The position numbers were made by a program, and so were the translations under genes. The notes below the pieces were generated by a model. That model was not told where the DNA came from, made no database searches, and worked only from the letters and a program-made list of their open reading frames with translations. From positions 62,001-126,000 of the forward strand of contig NZ_JOCT01000001.1 of the NCBI RefSeq assembly GCF_000717875.1: a stretch of 64,000 nucleotides of DNA. Reading direction: 5' to 3'. The DNA comes from Streptomyces sp. NRRL S-455 (GTDB taxonomy: Bacteria > Actinomycetota > Actinomycetes > Streptomycetales > Streptomycetaceae). Of the stretch, positions 43,890 through 52,995 are shown piece after piece (within the stretch, counting starts at the first letter, position 1; every line of letters starts with the position of its first letter).

Positions 43890-45169
43890 GACCTCAGCTC
43901 CGCCTTCGCCTCGGTGACGTAGTTCTCGGCCGCCTCCCGGGGCGACATGCGCGCGTAGGACACCTGGTCGTAGTCGCGCTGGAAGGTGCTCTGGAGGGCG
44001 TTGTCGCCCGACGGCGGTGCCTGGGGCGGGTCCTTGAGCTTGCCCTCCAGGGACGTCTGGAAGTCGGCGATGGTCTTGTCGAAGTCCTTGAGCTGCGGGC
44101 CGATCTCGTCGCGGACGGTCTCGTTGACGGGGATGCCGCGGCTCGCGCCGAGGATCCTCGCGGCCTGCCGGTCGTTGACCAGGAAGTCGACGAGCTGCGC
44201 CGCCTCCTTCGGATGGGCGGTGTTCGCGGAGACTCCGACGAACATGGACGGCTTGAAGTACTGGCCGGGTGTGCCGTCCTCGCCGGACGGCATGGGGGCG
44301 AGGGCGACGCCGGTCGGGACGAGGGCGAGGAAACCGCTCGCCGGGGCGTCCCAGTTGGCGTCGCTGACGGCCTTGCCGCGCCCCAGCGGGGTGTTCTCGA
44401 CCGAGCCGTCGAGCTGGGTGGTCTCCTCGGCGGGCGAGACGGCGCCCTCACGGCGCAGTTTGTCGGTGAAGGTCCACCAGCGGGTGAGGTCGTCGGCGGT
44501 GAAGCCGAGCCCGCCGTCCTCGGTGTAGAGGGACTTGCCCTGGCCGCGCAGCCAGACCTCGAAGGCGTCCTCGCTCTGGCCGGGGTCGGTCGCCCCGGGT
44601 TTGCCGGTCTTCTCGGCCAGGGCGCGCATGGTGTCGGCCCACTGGCTCCAGGTCCAGCTCTTGCCGGGCAGCGGCACCCCCGACTTCTTCCAGGTCTCGA
44701 CGTCGTAGGCGACGGTCTCGGTGCCGCGGCCCTGCGGGATCGCGTACTGGACGCCGTCCACGCGGCCGGTGCCGAGCAGCCCTCGGTCGATTGCGGAGGT
44801 GCGCAGTACGGACTTCTGCTTCGCCAGGTCGAGCAGCACACCACCGGTGGCGTACTGGTCGATCTGGCGGTAGTCCAGCTGCATCACGTCCGGCGCGTCA
44901 CCGCCGGCGGCCTGGGTGGCGAGCTTCTGCTTGTAGGCGTCGTAGCCGGAGAACGACGTCGTGACGTCGACGTCCGGATGCTGTTTCTCGAACAGCGCGA
45001 CGGCCCGCTCGGTGCGTTCCGCGCGGTCGGGGTTGCCCCACCACGTGTAGCGCAGCACGACCTTGCCGCCGCTGGCCGATTCCCCGGATCCTCCGCAGCC
45101 CGCCAGCACGGCACACAGTGCCAGTGCGGCGGCCGACGCGCAGAACCCCTTTGTCCTGTGTCCGGGCAT
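43886..45169 (-). CDS. Extracellular sugar-binding lipoprotein (ABC transporter)
   Basis: The protein has 427 residues. Signal peptide and lipobox end in LAGC with Cys25 as the lipidated residue. The mature part begins GGSGESASGGKVVLRYTWWGNPDRAERTERAVALFEKQHPDV, the typical start of family 1 sugar-binding proteins. GRGTETVAYDVETWKKSGVPLP and the C-terminal DFLVNDRQAARILG are also family-like. The ATG at 45169 follows GAGGTG. It feeds the two downstream permeases. The sugar is unknown; the operon context suggests an oxidised or uronic-type glycoside. Confidence 0.9.
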   Translation of the reverse strand: MPGHRTKGFCASAAALALCAVLAGCGGSGESASGGKVVLRYTWWGNPDRAERTERAVALFEKQHPDVDVTTSFSGYDAYKQKLATQAAGGDAPDVMQLDYRQIDQYATGGVLLDLAKQKSVLRTSAIDRGLLGTGRVDGVQYAIPQGRGTETVAYDVETWKKSGVPLPGKSWTWSQWADTMRALAEKTGKPGATDPGQSEDAFEVWLRGQGKSLYTEDGGLGFTADDLTRWWTFTDKLRREGAVSPAEETTQLDGSVENTPLGRGKAVSDANWDAPASGFLALVPTGVALAPMPSGEDGTPGQYFKPSMFVGVSANTAHPKEAAQLVDFLVNDRQAARILGASRGIPVNETVRDEIGPQLKDFDKTIADFQTSLEGKLKDPPQAPPSGDNALQSTFQRDYDQVSYARMSPREAAENYVTEAKAELRS

Positions 45170-45231
45170 GCCGAGGTCACCTCTCCCTTCCTCGGACTCT
45201 CTGTCGGCCCCCCTTCGGCCCCCCTGCTCTG

Positions 45232-45996
45232 TTACTCGCCCCGGTACGGCAGCGTCGTCCCGGGCAGGTTGTACTCGTCCCGCCGGCCGCACATGCCGAA
45301 GCCGCCGAGCCGGGTGGGTGCGGCCTCGTACGCCGTGGCCTCGTCGAGGTAGGCGGGCTCACCGTCGGCCAGTGCGTCGAGCTGGGCGCCGGTGCGTTCG
45401 GCGGTGGCCAGGGCGCCCGCCCGCCACAGGGCGCGCCAGGTGGGCACCTTGTCGCGCACGATCCGGGCGGCGGCCCGCTGGAACTCCCGGTACGGGCCGT
45501 TGTCGCCGGCGACGAGCGCCTCGCGCAGGGCGAGGTAGCCCTCCACCGCGAGGTCCCTGCGGCGCCGGGCGGCCGCGGCCGTCTCCGGGCCGGTGCCGGG
45601 CGGGAGGGCCGCGGCGGCCGCGTACTTCTCGGGGTCGGCCAGCACCTCGGGCGGGAAGGTGAAGACCGCGTCCCCGGCCTCCGGCAGACCGCTGTTCTGC
45701 ATCAGCACGGTGATGCGCAGATCGCCGCCCTGCACCATGCGGTGCACGGTGCCCGGGGTGAACCAGGCGATGGAGCCGGGCTCCAGGGGGATGTCGCGGT
45801 AGCCGTCGGGGCTGAGTGTCTGGACCGCGCCCCGTCCGCCGGTGACGACGTACGCCTCCGTGCACACCAGGTGCAGATGCGGGCTGCCGCCGCAGACGCC
45901 GTCGGCGGCCTCCCAGTCGTAGGCGCTCAGATGGGACAGGCCGATCGCGCCCGGCAGCGGGTGCACAAGCCCCGCCGGTTTCGGTTCGTTCACCAC
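45232..45996 (-). CDS. Cupin-domain protein
   Basis: The protein has 254 residues. The cupin metal-type motif 1 is GGSPHLHLVCTEAYVVTGGRG (HxHxxxxExxxxxxG-like) near 36-57. Motif 2 is GSIAWFTPGTVHRMVQGGDLRI near 74-95. The C-terminal helical extension ends in FGMCGRRDEYNLPGTTLPYRGE. This length and tail suit sugar-operon cupins of unknown activity (AraC-less). The start is a GTG at 45996 or 45993, overlapping the upstream gene stop (45990). It is part of the operon with PmoA/DUF6807 and the ABC genes. Confidence 0.82.
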   Translation of the reverse strand: MVNEPKPAGLVHPLPGAIGLSHLSAYDWEAADGVCGGSPHLHLVCTEAYVVTGGRGAVQTLSPDGYRDIPLEPGSIAWFTPGTVHRMVQGGDLRITVLMQNSGLPEAGDAVFTFPPEVLADPEKYAAAAALPPGTGPETAAAARRRRDLAVEGYLALREALVAGDNGPYREFQRAAARIVRDKVPTWRALWRAGALATAERTGAQLDALADGEPAYLDEATAYEAAPTRLGGFGMCGRRDEYNLPGTTLPYRGE

Positions 45997-46916
45997 GGCA
46001 GGCCCTCCAGGTACGTGCCGACCCGGTCGCGGTCCCAGGCGCCGTCGGCGATCACCAGCCGGTAGCGGTAGGCGAAGGACTCGCCCGGGGGCAGCTCGAA
46101 CTCCTCGAAGAACGCCCAGGAGAACGCGACCGTCGGGAAGGGTTCGGAGCGGAGGAACCAGTGCGACTCATGGATCGCGGACGTCTCGTCGAGGTTCTCG
46201 GGCGCGTGCGCGAAGACGAGGGTGGAGTGGCCGTCGACGTCGTCGTGCTCGGTGGTGAAGGCGAGCCAGGGGCCCTGGGTGCCCATGAGCTTGCCCGCGT
46301 CGGCGTCGGTGTCCGGGGCGAAGACGGTGCCACCGGTGAAGTCGCGCGGGCCGCGCCACTGGAGTCCGGTGTAGCCGGCCATCTCACGGCCCGCGGTGGT
46401 CGGGGAACCGAAGGCCAGGGGTTCGGAACGGACGTTGGTGAGGCGGATCGACCAGTCCAGGGCCCAGGCGCCGGCCTGCTCGTCGACCGAGTGGACGGTC
46501 AGCCCCCGCACCTCGCGAGCCCACTCCTCGCCGCCGTTCTCGACCCAGGTGAGCTCCTCGGTGAAGGCGAGGCGGCCGTCCTCGACCGTGAGGTCCGGGA
46601 AGCCGTCGTGCCGCATCGAGCCGACGCGCTCGGGCAGGGGCAGATAGCCCTGACCGTGGACGTAGCAGTTGCCGCCCCAGAAGTTCTGGCCGGACAGATG
46701 ACTCGCGGTCATCTGAAGGCCCTTGTGCCAGCGGTGGTCGTTCGGCCGGTAGCCGGTGACCGTGCGGCCGGACAGGGTGCGCACCGGGTGGGCGTACGGC
46801 TTGCGGGACTCGAACGGATCCGGGTCGGGGCGGTAGACGTAGCGGAGGATCTCCGTGCCGTTCGCCGCCGTGACGGCGATGTCCTCGCCGTGGGTGTGCG
46901 TGACTCGGATGCTCAT
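45990..46916 (-). CDS. PmoA-family (DUF6807) protein
   Basis: The protein has 308 residues and no export signal. Conserved blocks of the family are present: RPDPDPFESRKPYAHPVRTLSGRTVTGYRPNDHRWHKGLQ, HLSGQNFWGGNCYVHGQGY and YTGLQWRGPRDFTGGTVF. Despite the PmoA name, these bacterial proteins are not methane monooxygenase parts. They occur in sugar-utilisation operons and are thought to be cytosolic carbohydrate-active or binding proteins. The ATG overlaps the oxidoreductase TGA by 4 nt. Confidence 0.83.
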   Translation of the reverse strand: MSIRVTHTHGEDIAVTAANGTEILRYVYRPDPDPFESRKPYAHPVRTLSGRTVTGYRPNDHRWHKGLQMTASHLSGQNFWGGNCYVHGQGYLPLPERVGSMRHDGFPDLTVEDGRLAFTEELTWVENGGEEWAREVRGLTVHSVDEQAGAWALDWSIRLTNVRSEPLAFGSPTTAGREMAGYTGLQWRGPRDFTGGTVFAPDTDADAGKLMGTQGPWLAFTTEHDDVDGHSTLVFAHAPENLDETSAIHESHWFLRSEPFPTVAFSWAFFEEFELPPGESFAYRYRLVIADGAWDRDRVGTYLEGLPW

Positions 46917-48028
46917 GCGCGCTCCTTGGGGGCCCAGTCGGGGTACTCGCCGTGCATGGCCTCGTAGAAGGGGTCACCGGGGCCGATCTCCCCCGCCCGC
47001 ACGGAGTGGCCGGTGAACGCCGCCTTGTAGAGGGCGGCGGCGAACTCGAGGGTGGCGCGGGCGTCCTGGCCGCTGCCCGGTGGCCGGGTGCCGGTGTCGT
47101 AGGCGTCGAGGAGTGCGCCCAGCTGGGCGGTGTGCGAGCTGGGCACGTCGTTCGCCGGGGTGCGCCAGGCGGTGGCACGTTCGGAGGCCACGTGCGGGGC
47201 CGGGGTGTAGACCCAGCTGTCGTTGGTGTGGCCGTACAGGTGGGTGAGTTCGACGGTGGCGTCCGCGCAGTCGACGCGGATGCGGCTCACCTCGTCCGGG
47301 GACAGCACGCTGTTGACCACGGTGGCGAGGGCACCGCTGCGGAAGCGGACGAGTGCGGTCGAGACGTCCTCGCTCTCGGTGTCGTGGACGAGCCGGGCCG
47401 CCATGGCCCGGATCTCCTCCCACTCGCCGAGCAGGTGCAGCAGCAGGTCGTACTGGTGGATGCCGTGCCCCATGGTGGGCCCGCCGCCCTCACTGGCCCA
47501 CTTCCCGCGCCACGGCACCGCGTAGTACGCGGCGTCCCGGTGCCAGGTGGTCTGGCAGTGCGCGACCAGCGGGGCGCCCAGCTCGCCGCTGGTGATCAGC
47601 TCCCGGGCGTGCACGGCGCCGGAGCCGTAGCGGTGCTGGAAGACGACCGAGGCGTAGGCGCCGGAGGCCTCCTCGGCGGCGGCGATCTCGTCGTACTCGG
47701 CGAGGGACAGCGTGAGCGGCTTCTCGCACAGCACCCAGGCACCCGCCTTGAGCGCGGCCACCGTCTGGTCCCGGTGCAGGGAGGGCGGCGTCCCGATGAG
47801 GACCAGGTCGGGGCGTACGGCGTCCAGCATCGCGTCCACCGACGTGTACCCGGCGACCCGGCCGCCGGCCAGCTCGCGGAACGCGTCGAGTCGCTCCTGG
47901 TCCACGTCGACCGCGGCCACCAGCTCCAGCCGGTCGGAGTGGGCCCGCAAGGCGGGCAGGTGGCTGCCGCTGACGATGGCTCCGGTGCCGACGACGGCCA
48001 CGCGGCGGCGGGCGGGGGACAAGGACAT
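46913..48028 (-). CDS. Gfo/Idh/MocA-family oxidoreductase
   Basis: The protein has 371 residues. The Rossmann motif is VAVVGTGAIVSGSHLPAL at 10-27. LVLIGTPPSLHRDQTVAAL and the conserved WVLCEKPLTLS (EKP) near 103 follow. GGPTMGHGIHQYDLLLHLLG carries the catalytic-type GxHxxD motif. Such enzymes oxidise or reduce sugars or inositols with NAD(P). It is the first gene of a seven-gene operon and lies just downstream of a LacI-type operator. Confidence 0.88.
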   Translation of the reverse strand: MSLSPARRRVAVVGTGAIVSGSHLPALRAHSDRLELVAAVDVDQERLDAFRELAGGRVAGYTSVDAMLDAVRPDLVLIGTPPSLHRDQTVAALKAGAWVLCEKPLTLSLAEYDEIAAAEEASGAYASVVFQHRYGSGAVHARELITSGELGAPLVAHCQTTWHRDAAYYAVPWRGKWASEGGGPTMGHGIHQYDLLLHLLGEWEEIRAMAARLVHDTESEDVSTALVRFRSGALATVVNSVLSPDEVSRIRVDCADATVELTHLYGHTNDSWVYTPAPHVASERATAWRTPANDVPSSHTAQLGALLDAYDTGTRPPGSGQDARATLEFAAALYKAAFTGHSVRAGEIGPGDPFYEAMHGEYPDWAPKERA

Positions 48029-48367
48029 GCGGCGCTCCTCGGACGGCCGGCGGACTCACGCTTGGAAAGCGCTTGCACTCGGAAGGTGACCCTAGGCGCG
48101 AGCGAATGTCTGGACAACCCCCCTGCAGCGACCTGCACAAGCTCCGCCCGAGCGTTCGCCCAGCTTGGGGCTGAGTTTCCGTTTGTTGCCACCGCCACGG
48201 AAACGGCGTTCCCCCGGCTCCTCACGGGGGCTGGCCCCACCACGAACCGGCTGCCAGCCGGAGTGATCAGGCGGCGCCCCGTCCCTACCGTTCAGTCACA
48301 CAGCACCCTCTCCAACATCTCCCCGCCAGACGACGGAGGGGATATCGGTGACAGAAAGGACCCCCAC
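48029..48367. other. Divergent intergenic region between the sugar operon and the peptidase gene
   Basis: This 339-nt stretch contains the minus-strand promoter/operator at 48063-48094. It also holds a plain 8-bp inverted repeat, GTTTCCGT at 48175-48182 and ACGGAAAC at 48197-48204. The peptidase ribosome site GAAAGGA lies at its right end. No gene is visible. Confidence 0.5.
48063..48094 (-). promoter_or_regulatory. LacI-type operator downstream of a -10 box (sugar operon promoter)
   Basis: TGCAAGCGCTTTCC-type sequence at 48077-48064 (minus strand) is centred on AAGC/GCTT, the LacI-family half-site pair. The -10-like TAGGGT is at 48094-48089. The operator would cover roughly +1 to +20, so a bound repressor would block initiation of the operon starting at 48028. 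No lacI gene is adjacent. Confidence 0.6.
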
Positions 48368-49921
48368 GTGTTATCCCGCTTCCCGGGAACCTCGAGAAGA
48401 GCGGCCCTCGCGCTGACGGCCGCGGCTCTCACCCTCACGGCACTTCCCGCCACGGCCCGCGCGGCCGAGGCGACCGCCGATCCTCTCGCCCGCTTCCACC
48501 AGCAGCGCCTCATCTGGAAGAGCTGCCTGCTCGGCCCGGACGACACGACGGGCGAGGAACTGGAACAGGCGGGCGCCCGCTGCGCCGACGTCACCGTACC
48601 GCTGGACTACTCGCGTCCCGGCGGCCGCACGATCACCGTGGCGATCTCCAGGATCCGCGCCACCGACACCGGCCGCCGCATCAGCCCGCTGCTCCTCAAC
48701 GGCGGCGGTCCCGGCGGGCCGACGCTGGGCGACGCGCCGTGGGTGCGCGAGGCGATGAAGGACGTCGCCGCACGGTACGACGTGGTCGGCGTGGATCCCC
48801 GCTTCGTCGGCCGCAGCACTCCGCTGGACTGCCGCTGGCCGACCGGCTCGGCGTGGCGCGGGGCGGGCGGAGACCGGGCCGGATTCGACCGTACGGCCGC
48901 GTTGTCGAAGGACCTCGCCCGGCGCTGTCGCACCCACGCGGGCGCCGTGCTCCCCCACGCCACGACCCGCAACACGGCGCGCGACATGGACGTCGTCCGG
49001 GCCGCGCTGGGCGAGCGGCGGATCTCCTATCTGGGCTACTCGTACGGCAGTTACCTCGGCGAGGTGTACACCTCGATGTTCCCCGGCCGCACCGACCGGG
49101 TCGTCCTCGACGGTGTCATCGACCCGGACCGCTACAGCGCCCGGCTGTGGCGGGGCGTCGAAGGGGCCAACCGCCAGGCCCTGAAGAGGTGGGCCTCCTG
49201 GGCCGCCGCTCGGGACGCGACGTATGGTCTGGGCCGTACGCGGGACCGGGTGCTGGCCACCATCGAGCGCGTCCGGGTGGCCGCCGCCCGCACCCCGCTG
49301 CGGCTCGGCGGCCACCGGCTGGACGAGCACGTGATGCCGATCGTCGTCCTCAACGGCCTCTCCCAGCACGACGACGCCACCTTCGGGAACTTCGCGCAGG
49401 GCGTACGGGACATGCTCCGGGCGGCGCGGGGCCACCACGTCCCGCCGTCCCCGTGGCTGGCCGGAGTGCTCGACTTCGTCCTCACGGGCGCGAAGTCTCC
49501 CTACGGCAGCGCGCAGACGGCGATCGTGTGCGGTGACAACGCCGCTCCGCGTGACCCGGAGGTCTACTGGCGCGACGTCCAGCGGGCCCGCGACCAGGAC
49601 CCCCTGTTCGGGCCCGTGACCGCCAACATCAACCCGTGCGCGTACTGGGACCGGCCTCGCGAGCGTCCGACCACGGTCCGGGACGACCTGCCGGCGCTCC
49701 TGGTCAACGCCACCGGCGACCCGCGCACCTACTACGACGGCGCCGTGGCGGTGCGCGGCAAGTGGCCCTCCTCGCGCCTGGTCACCGTGCGCGGCGCCGA
49801 CCAGCACGGGGTGTACGGCAGCTTCGGTCTGCCCTGTGTCGACGACGCGGTCAACGCGTACCTCGCCACGGGCCGACTGCCGGCACGGGACATCGACTGC
49901 GCGGCACCCGCGGTCCGGTAA
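48368..49921 (+). CDS. Secreted TAP-like tripeptidyl aminopeptidase (alpha/beta hydrolase)
   Basis: The protein has 517 residues. An N-terminal signal peptide SRRAALALTAAALTLTALPA with AxA cleavage precedes LARFHQQRLIWKSCL. The oxyanion region is LLNGGGPGGPT. The nucleophile elbow is GYSYGSYLG with Ser225. The acid Asp sits in LLVNATGDPRTYY and His in VRGADQHGVYG near the C-terminus, which contains the TAP C-terminal domain. Such enzymes release tripeptides outside the cell, as in Streptomyces lividans tripeptidyl aminopeptidases. The GTG at 48368 follows GAAAGGA. The twin arginines raise the possibility of Tat export. Confidence 0.87.
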   Translation: MLSRFPGTSRRAALALTAAALTLTALPATARAAEATADPLARFHQQRLIWKSCLLGPDDTTGEELEQAGARCADVTVPLDYSRPGGRTITVAISRIRATDTGRRISPLLLNGGGPGGPTLGDAPWVREAMKDVAARYDVVGVDPRFVGRSTPLDCRWPTGSAWRGAGGDRAGFDRTAALSKDLARRCRTHAGAVLPHATTRNTARDMDVVRAALGERRISYLGYSYGSYLGEVYTSMFPGRTDRVVLDGVIDPDRYSARLWRGVEGANRQALKRWASWAAARDATYGLGRTRDRVLATIERVRVAAARTPLRLGGHRLDEHVMPIVVLNGLSQHDDATFGNFAQGVRDMLRAARGHHVPPSPWLAGVLDFVLTGAKSPYGSAQTAIVCGDNAAPRDPEVYWRDVQRARDQDPLFGPVTANINPCAYWDRPRERPTTVRDDLPALLVNATGDPRTYYDGAVAVRGKWPSSRLVTVRGADQHGVYGSFGLPCVDDAVNAYLATGRLPARDIDCAAPAVR

Positions 49922-50307
49922 GGAGCTGTACTGACGGCGTACGGGGTGTGCATGCGACGTGTCGGCAGCGAAAGGCTCTGTGGGACCGGCCCCAGCCCCG
50001 ACGCGCCGGGCGGACAAGAAGATCGCCGCTCGGCGCCCGGCCACCTCTTCGTCCTCGTCGTAGGGGCCGGCCTGGCCTCGACTCCTGCCGGCCATCCCGG
50101 CGGCTGGCTCATCCGTCCAGCCCACCGTTCGTGGCCCAGCAGCAGGCCAGGCCGTACCCGCGCCGCCGACCCGGCTGCGCTCGGACATACCCGGAGTCCG
50201 GCGGCCGTCAGGGGGAGAACCGTGCGCGGGCCCTTGCGCCGCCCTGTGCCCGGAGCGTGCGCATCAGGACCCGAGCGGGAACATACTTGCGTGTAGAGGT
50301 GAGACCC
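49922..50307. other. Intergenic region upstream of the PAS-GAF-SpoIIE gene
   Basis: This 386-nt stretch follows the peptidase stop. No gene, known motif or strong hairpin was found. GAGGTG about 7 nt before 50308 is the ribosome site of the next gene. A GGGAAC near 50275 resembles half of an ECF sigma -35 box, but no partner -10 is convincing. Confidence 0.35.
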
Positions 50308-52767
50308 ATGGCGCCTGTGCGAGATGGATTCGGCACGCCTCCGCCCGAAGGACCGCGTGATCTCCTCGACGCGGCCGACGACGCGGTCGCGCTGGTGTCC
50401 GCATCCGGCAAGGTGATCGGCTGGACGCGGGGCGCCGAAACACTCCTCGGCCGCACCAGTGCGCAGGTGGTCGGGCGGCCCGCCGCGAACCTGCTGGCCA
50501 TGCCCGGGGACCCGGTCCGTGTGGCCCGTATCGCGGAGCGGTGCCGCGCGGGAATGGGCTGGAGCGGTCGGGTCGCCCTGTGGCGCGACGGCGACCCCCT
50601 CGAGGTCGGCCTGCGCGTGTCCGGGTCCTTTCACGTCGGCGAGGACGAGTGCTTTCTGATCTCGGCACGGGAGGAGCGGCAGCAGTGGACCATGGGCCAG
50701 TCCGTCCTCGACGGCTTCCTGACCCGCTCACCCGTCGGCATGGCCGTGATGGATCTGGAGCTGCGCTACGTCTGGCTGAACGACACCCTGGAGCGATTCG
50801 GCGGCGTACCACGTGAGCAGCGGCTGGGGCGACGTCTGAGCGAGCTGCTGCCGGGGCTGCAGGGGGAGACCCTCGAGGGCGTGATGCGCAAAGTGCTCAC
50901 GACCGGCGTGCCGGTCACCGACTACGAGTACATGGGATGGAGCTGGGCGGACCCGCACCGTCAGCACGCCTACTCCACCTCGTTCTTCCCGTTGGTGGAT
51001 GTCGGCAACTCCGTCACCGGGCTGTGCTACATGGTCATGGACGTCACCGAGCGCTGGAACGCCCGCCAGCTGCTGTCGCTGGTCAGCGAGGCCGGAACCG
51101 GCATCGGCAGCACGCTGGACGTGATGCGCACGGCGCAGGAACTCGCCGACTTCGCGGTTCCCCGCTTCGCCGACTTCGTCATCGTCGACCTTCTCGAGCC
51201 GGTCCTGAGCGGTGAGGGCCAGGGGGCCTGGCTGCCCGACGCCGGGCCGGCGCCGGCCCGGCCGGTGATGCGCCGGGCCGGAATGAGTTCCGTGCGGCCG
51301 GGCTGCCCGGAGGCCGTGGCACAGATAGGGGACAAGGTCGACTTCGTTCCCCCGCCGCACGACGCGAACCTGCTCGTCGACGGTGAATCGATCTTCATAC
51401 CCGTTCTCGACCCGAGCGATCCGCTGTGGATCACCGAGCAGCCGGCCAGGGTCGCCAGCATCCGCGAGTTCGGCCTGCACTCCCTCATCTCCGTGCCGAT
51501 GCGGGCGCGCAACACCGTCCTCGGTCTCGCCACGTTCACGCGATCGCTGAACCCCACCTCGTTCCAGCAGGACGACGTGCTGCTGGCCCGGGAGCTGGTG
51601 GCGCGGGCCGCGCTGTGCGTCGACAACGCCCGCCGCTACACACGGGAACACACCGCGGCGGTCACGCTGCAGCGCAGCCTGCTGCCGCACGCCCTGACGG
51701 GCGGAACAGCGCTGGAGGTGGTCTCCCACTACCTGCCGGCGGACGCGTCGGACGGGGTCGGCGGGGACTGGTTCGACGTGATCCCGCTGTCCGGCGGCCG
51801 GGTGGGCCTGGTCGTCGGAGACGTGGTCGGCCACGGCATCGCCGCGGCGGCGACGATGGGCCGGCTGCGCACCGCCGTCCAGACCCTTGCCGACATGGAC
51901 TTGCCGCCCGATGAGCTGCTGGCTCATCTCGATGATCTGGTGCTCCGGCTGAGCGAGGAGCCGACCACCGGCCAGACCGCCGACCAGACCGTCACGGCCT
52001 TCCTCGGAGCGACCTGTCTCTACGCCGTCTACGACCCGGTCACACAGCGGTGCACGCTGGCCCGGGCCGGCCACCCGCCCCCCGTCGTCGTCACTCCGGA
52101 CCGGCACGTCTCCTTCCCGGAGCTGCCCGCCGGGCCTCCGCTCGGACTGGGCGGCATGGCCTTCGAGGCCACCGAGATCGAGCTCCCCGAGAACAGCGTC
52201 TTCGGCCTCTACACCGACGGCCTCGTCGAGGGGACCGACCGCGACATCGAGCGCGGCATGTCCCGTCTCGGGTACCTGCTGTGCTCCCCCGACTCCGACC
52301 TGGAATCGCTGTGCGCGGACGTGGTGCGCCGGCTCGTTCCGGCGCCGCAACCAGACGACGTGGCCCTCCTGCTCGCCCGCACCCACGCCCTGGGCCCCGG
52401 TCAGGTCGCCTCCTGGGACGTGCCGCTGGACCCGGCCGCCGTCGGTGACATCCGGGCCGGAGCGATGCGGCAGGTCGAGGCTTGGAACTGTCCGGAACTG
52501 GTTATGACGACGGAGCTCATCGTGAGCAAGCTCGTCACCAACGCGATCCGCTACGCCTCGGGCCCCGTACGCCTGCGACTGCTCCGTGACGCCCGTCTGA
52601 CCTGCGAGGTCGCCGACGGCAGCAGTACGGCTCCTCGTCTGCGGCATGCCCGCAGCACGGACGAGGGCGGCCGCGGACTCTTCCTCGTGGCCCAGATCTC
52701 CCATCGCTGGGGTGTTCGGTACACGCACGGAGGAAAGATCATCTGGGCGGAGCAGGAGATCCCGTGA
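50308..52767 (+). CDS. PAS-PAS-GAF-SpoIIE phosphatase-HATPase signalling protein
   Basis: The protein has 819 residues. Domains in order are: PAS 1 (about 18-125), PAS 2 (about 138-250, ending TGLCYMVMDVTERWNAR), GAF (about 255-440), a PP2C-type SpoIIE phosphatase (about 446-690; VTLQRSLLPHAL, GGDWFDVIPL, GDVVGHGIAAAATMG) and a C-terminal HATPase kinase-like domain (about 700-819; TTELIVSKLVTNAIRYA, GGRGLFLVAQIS). Both activities of a sigma-factor partner-switch, dephosphorylating an anti-anti-sigma factor and phosphorylating it, are on one chain. This is a common Streptomyces layout. The target is not in the window. Confidence 0.9.
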   Translation: MAPVRDGFGTPPPEGPRDLLDAADDAVALVSASGKVIGWTRGAETLLGRTSAQVVGRPAANLLAMPGDPVRVARIAERCRAGMGWSGRVALWRDGDPLEVGLRVSGSFHVGEDECFLISAREERQQWTMGQSVLDGFLTRSPVGMAVMDLELRYVWLNDTLERFGGVPREQRLGRRLSELLPGLQGETLEGVMRKVLTTGVPVTDYEYMGWSWADPHRQHAYSTSFFPLVDVGNSVTGLCYMVMDVTERWNARQLLSLVSEAGTGIGSTLDVMRTAQELADFAVPRFADFVIVDLLEPVLSGEGQGAWLPDAGPAPARPVMRRAGMSSVRPGCPEAVAQIGDKVDFVPPPHDANLLVDGESIFIPVLDPSDPLWITEQPARVASIREFGLHSLISVPMRARNTVLGLATFTRSLNPTSFQQDDVLLARELVARAALCVDNARRYTREHTAAVTLQRSLLPHALTGGTALEVVSHYLPADASDGVGGDWFDVIPLSGGRVGLVVGDVVGHGIAAAATMGRLRTAVQTLADMDLPPDELLAHLDDLVLRLSEEPTTGQTADQTVTAFLGATCLYAVYDPVTQRCTLARAGHPPPVVVTPDRHVSFPELPAGPPLGLGGMAFEATEIELPENSVFGLYTDGLVEGTDRDIERGMSRLGYLLCSPDSDLESLCADVVRRLVPAPQPDDVALLLARTHALGPGQVASWDVPLDPAAVGDIRAGAMRQVEAWNCPELVMTTELIVSKLVTNAIRYASGPVRLRLLRDARLTCEVADGSSTAPRLRHARSTDEGGRGLFLVAQISHRWGVRYTHGGKIIWAEQEIP

Positions 52768-52929
52768 CTGACACGGTCTCAGTTCCGCGTGGACTGCCCG
52801 AGCAGAATGGGCTTTAAGGTCTTCAATGAGCGCAACTGTTCAGCCGCGGTGGTGCGACGGAAGCATGGGAGCGACGCCTGGACGCACCCGCCCGATGTCC
52901 CGGACAGCGCCGGGGCGGGTGAGTCCAGG

Positions 52930-52959
52930 CCTCCCCGTCGCCTGGGTGCGACGGGGAGG
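52930..52959. terminator. Bidirectional terminator, 12-bp perfect stem
   Basis: CCTCCCCGTCGC (52930-52941) pairs perfectly with 52948-52959 across a 6-nt loop, between the convergent SpoIIE-type gene and the response regulator. A second weaker stem pairs 52885-52892 (CACCCGCC) with 52914-52921 (GGCGGGTG). Confidence 0.72.
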
Positions 52960-52995
52960 AGAGTGACCGTCGGTCGCCGGGGCCCGCGAGCGCCT

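Noticed and set aside
48175..48204. GTTTCCGT/ACGGAAAC inverted repeat with a 14-nt loop
   Set aside because: Short arms, no promoter boxes around it and no matching copy elsewhere. Recorded only in the intergenic entry.
46952..48367. Long open frame antisense to the Gfo/Idh/MocA and PmoA genes, continuous with the peptidase frame
   Set aside because: Typical GC-rich antisense openness. The peptidase has its own ribosome site and signal peptide at 48368.
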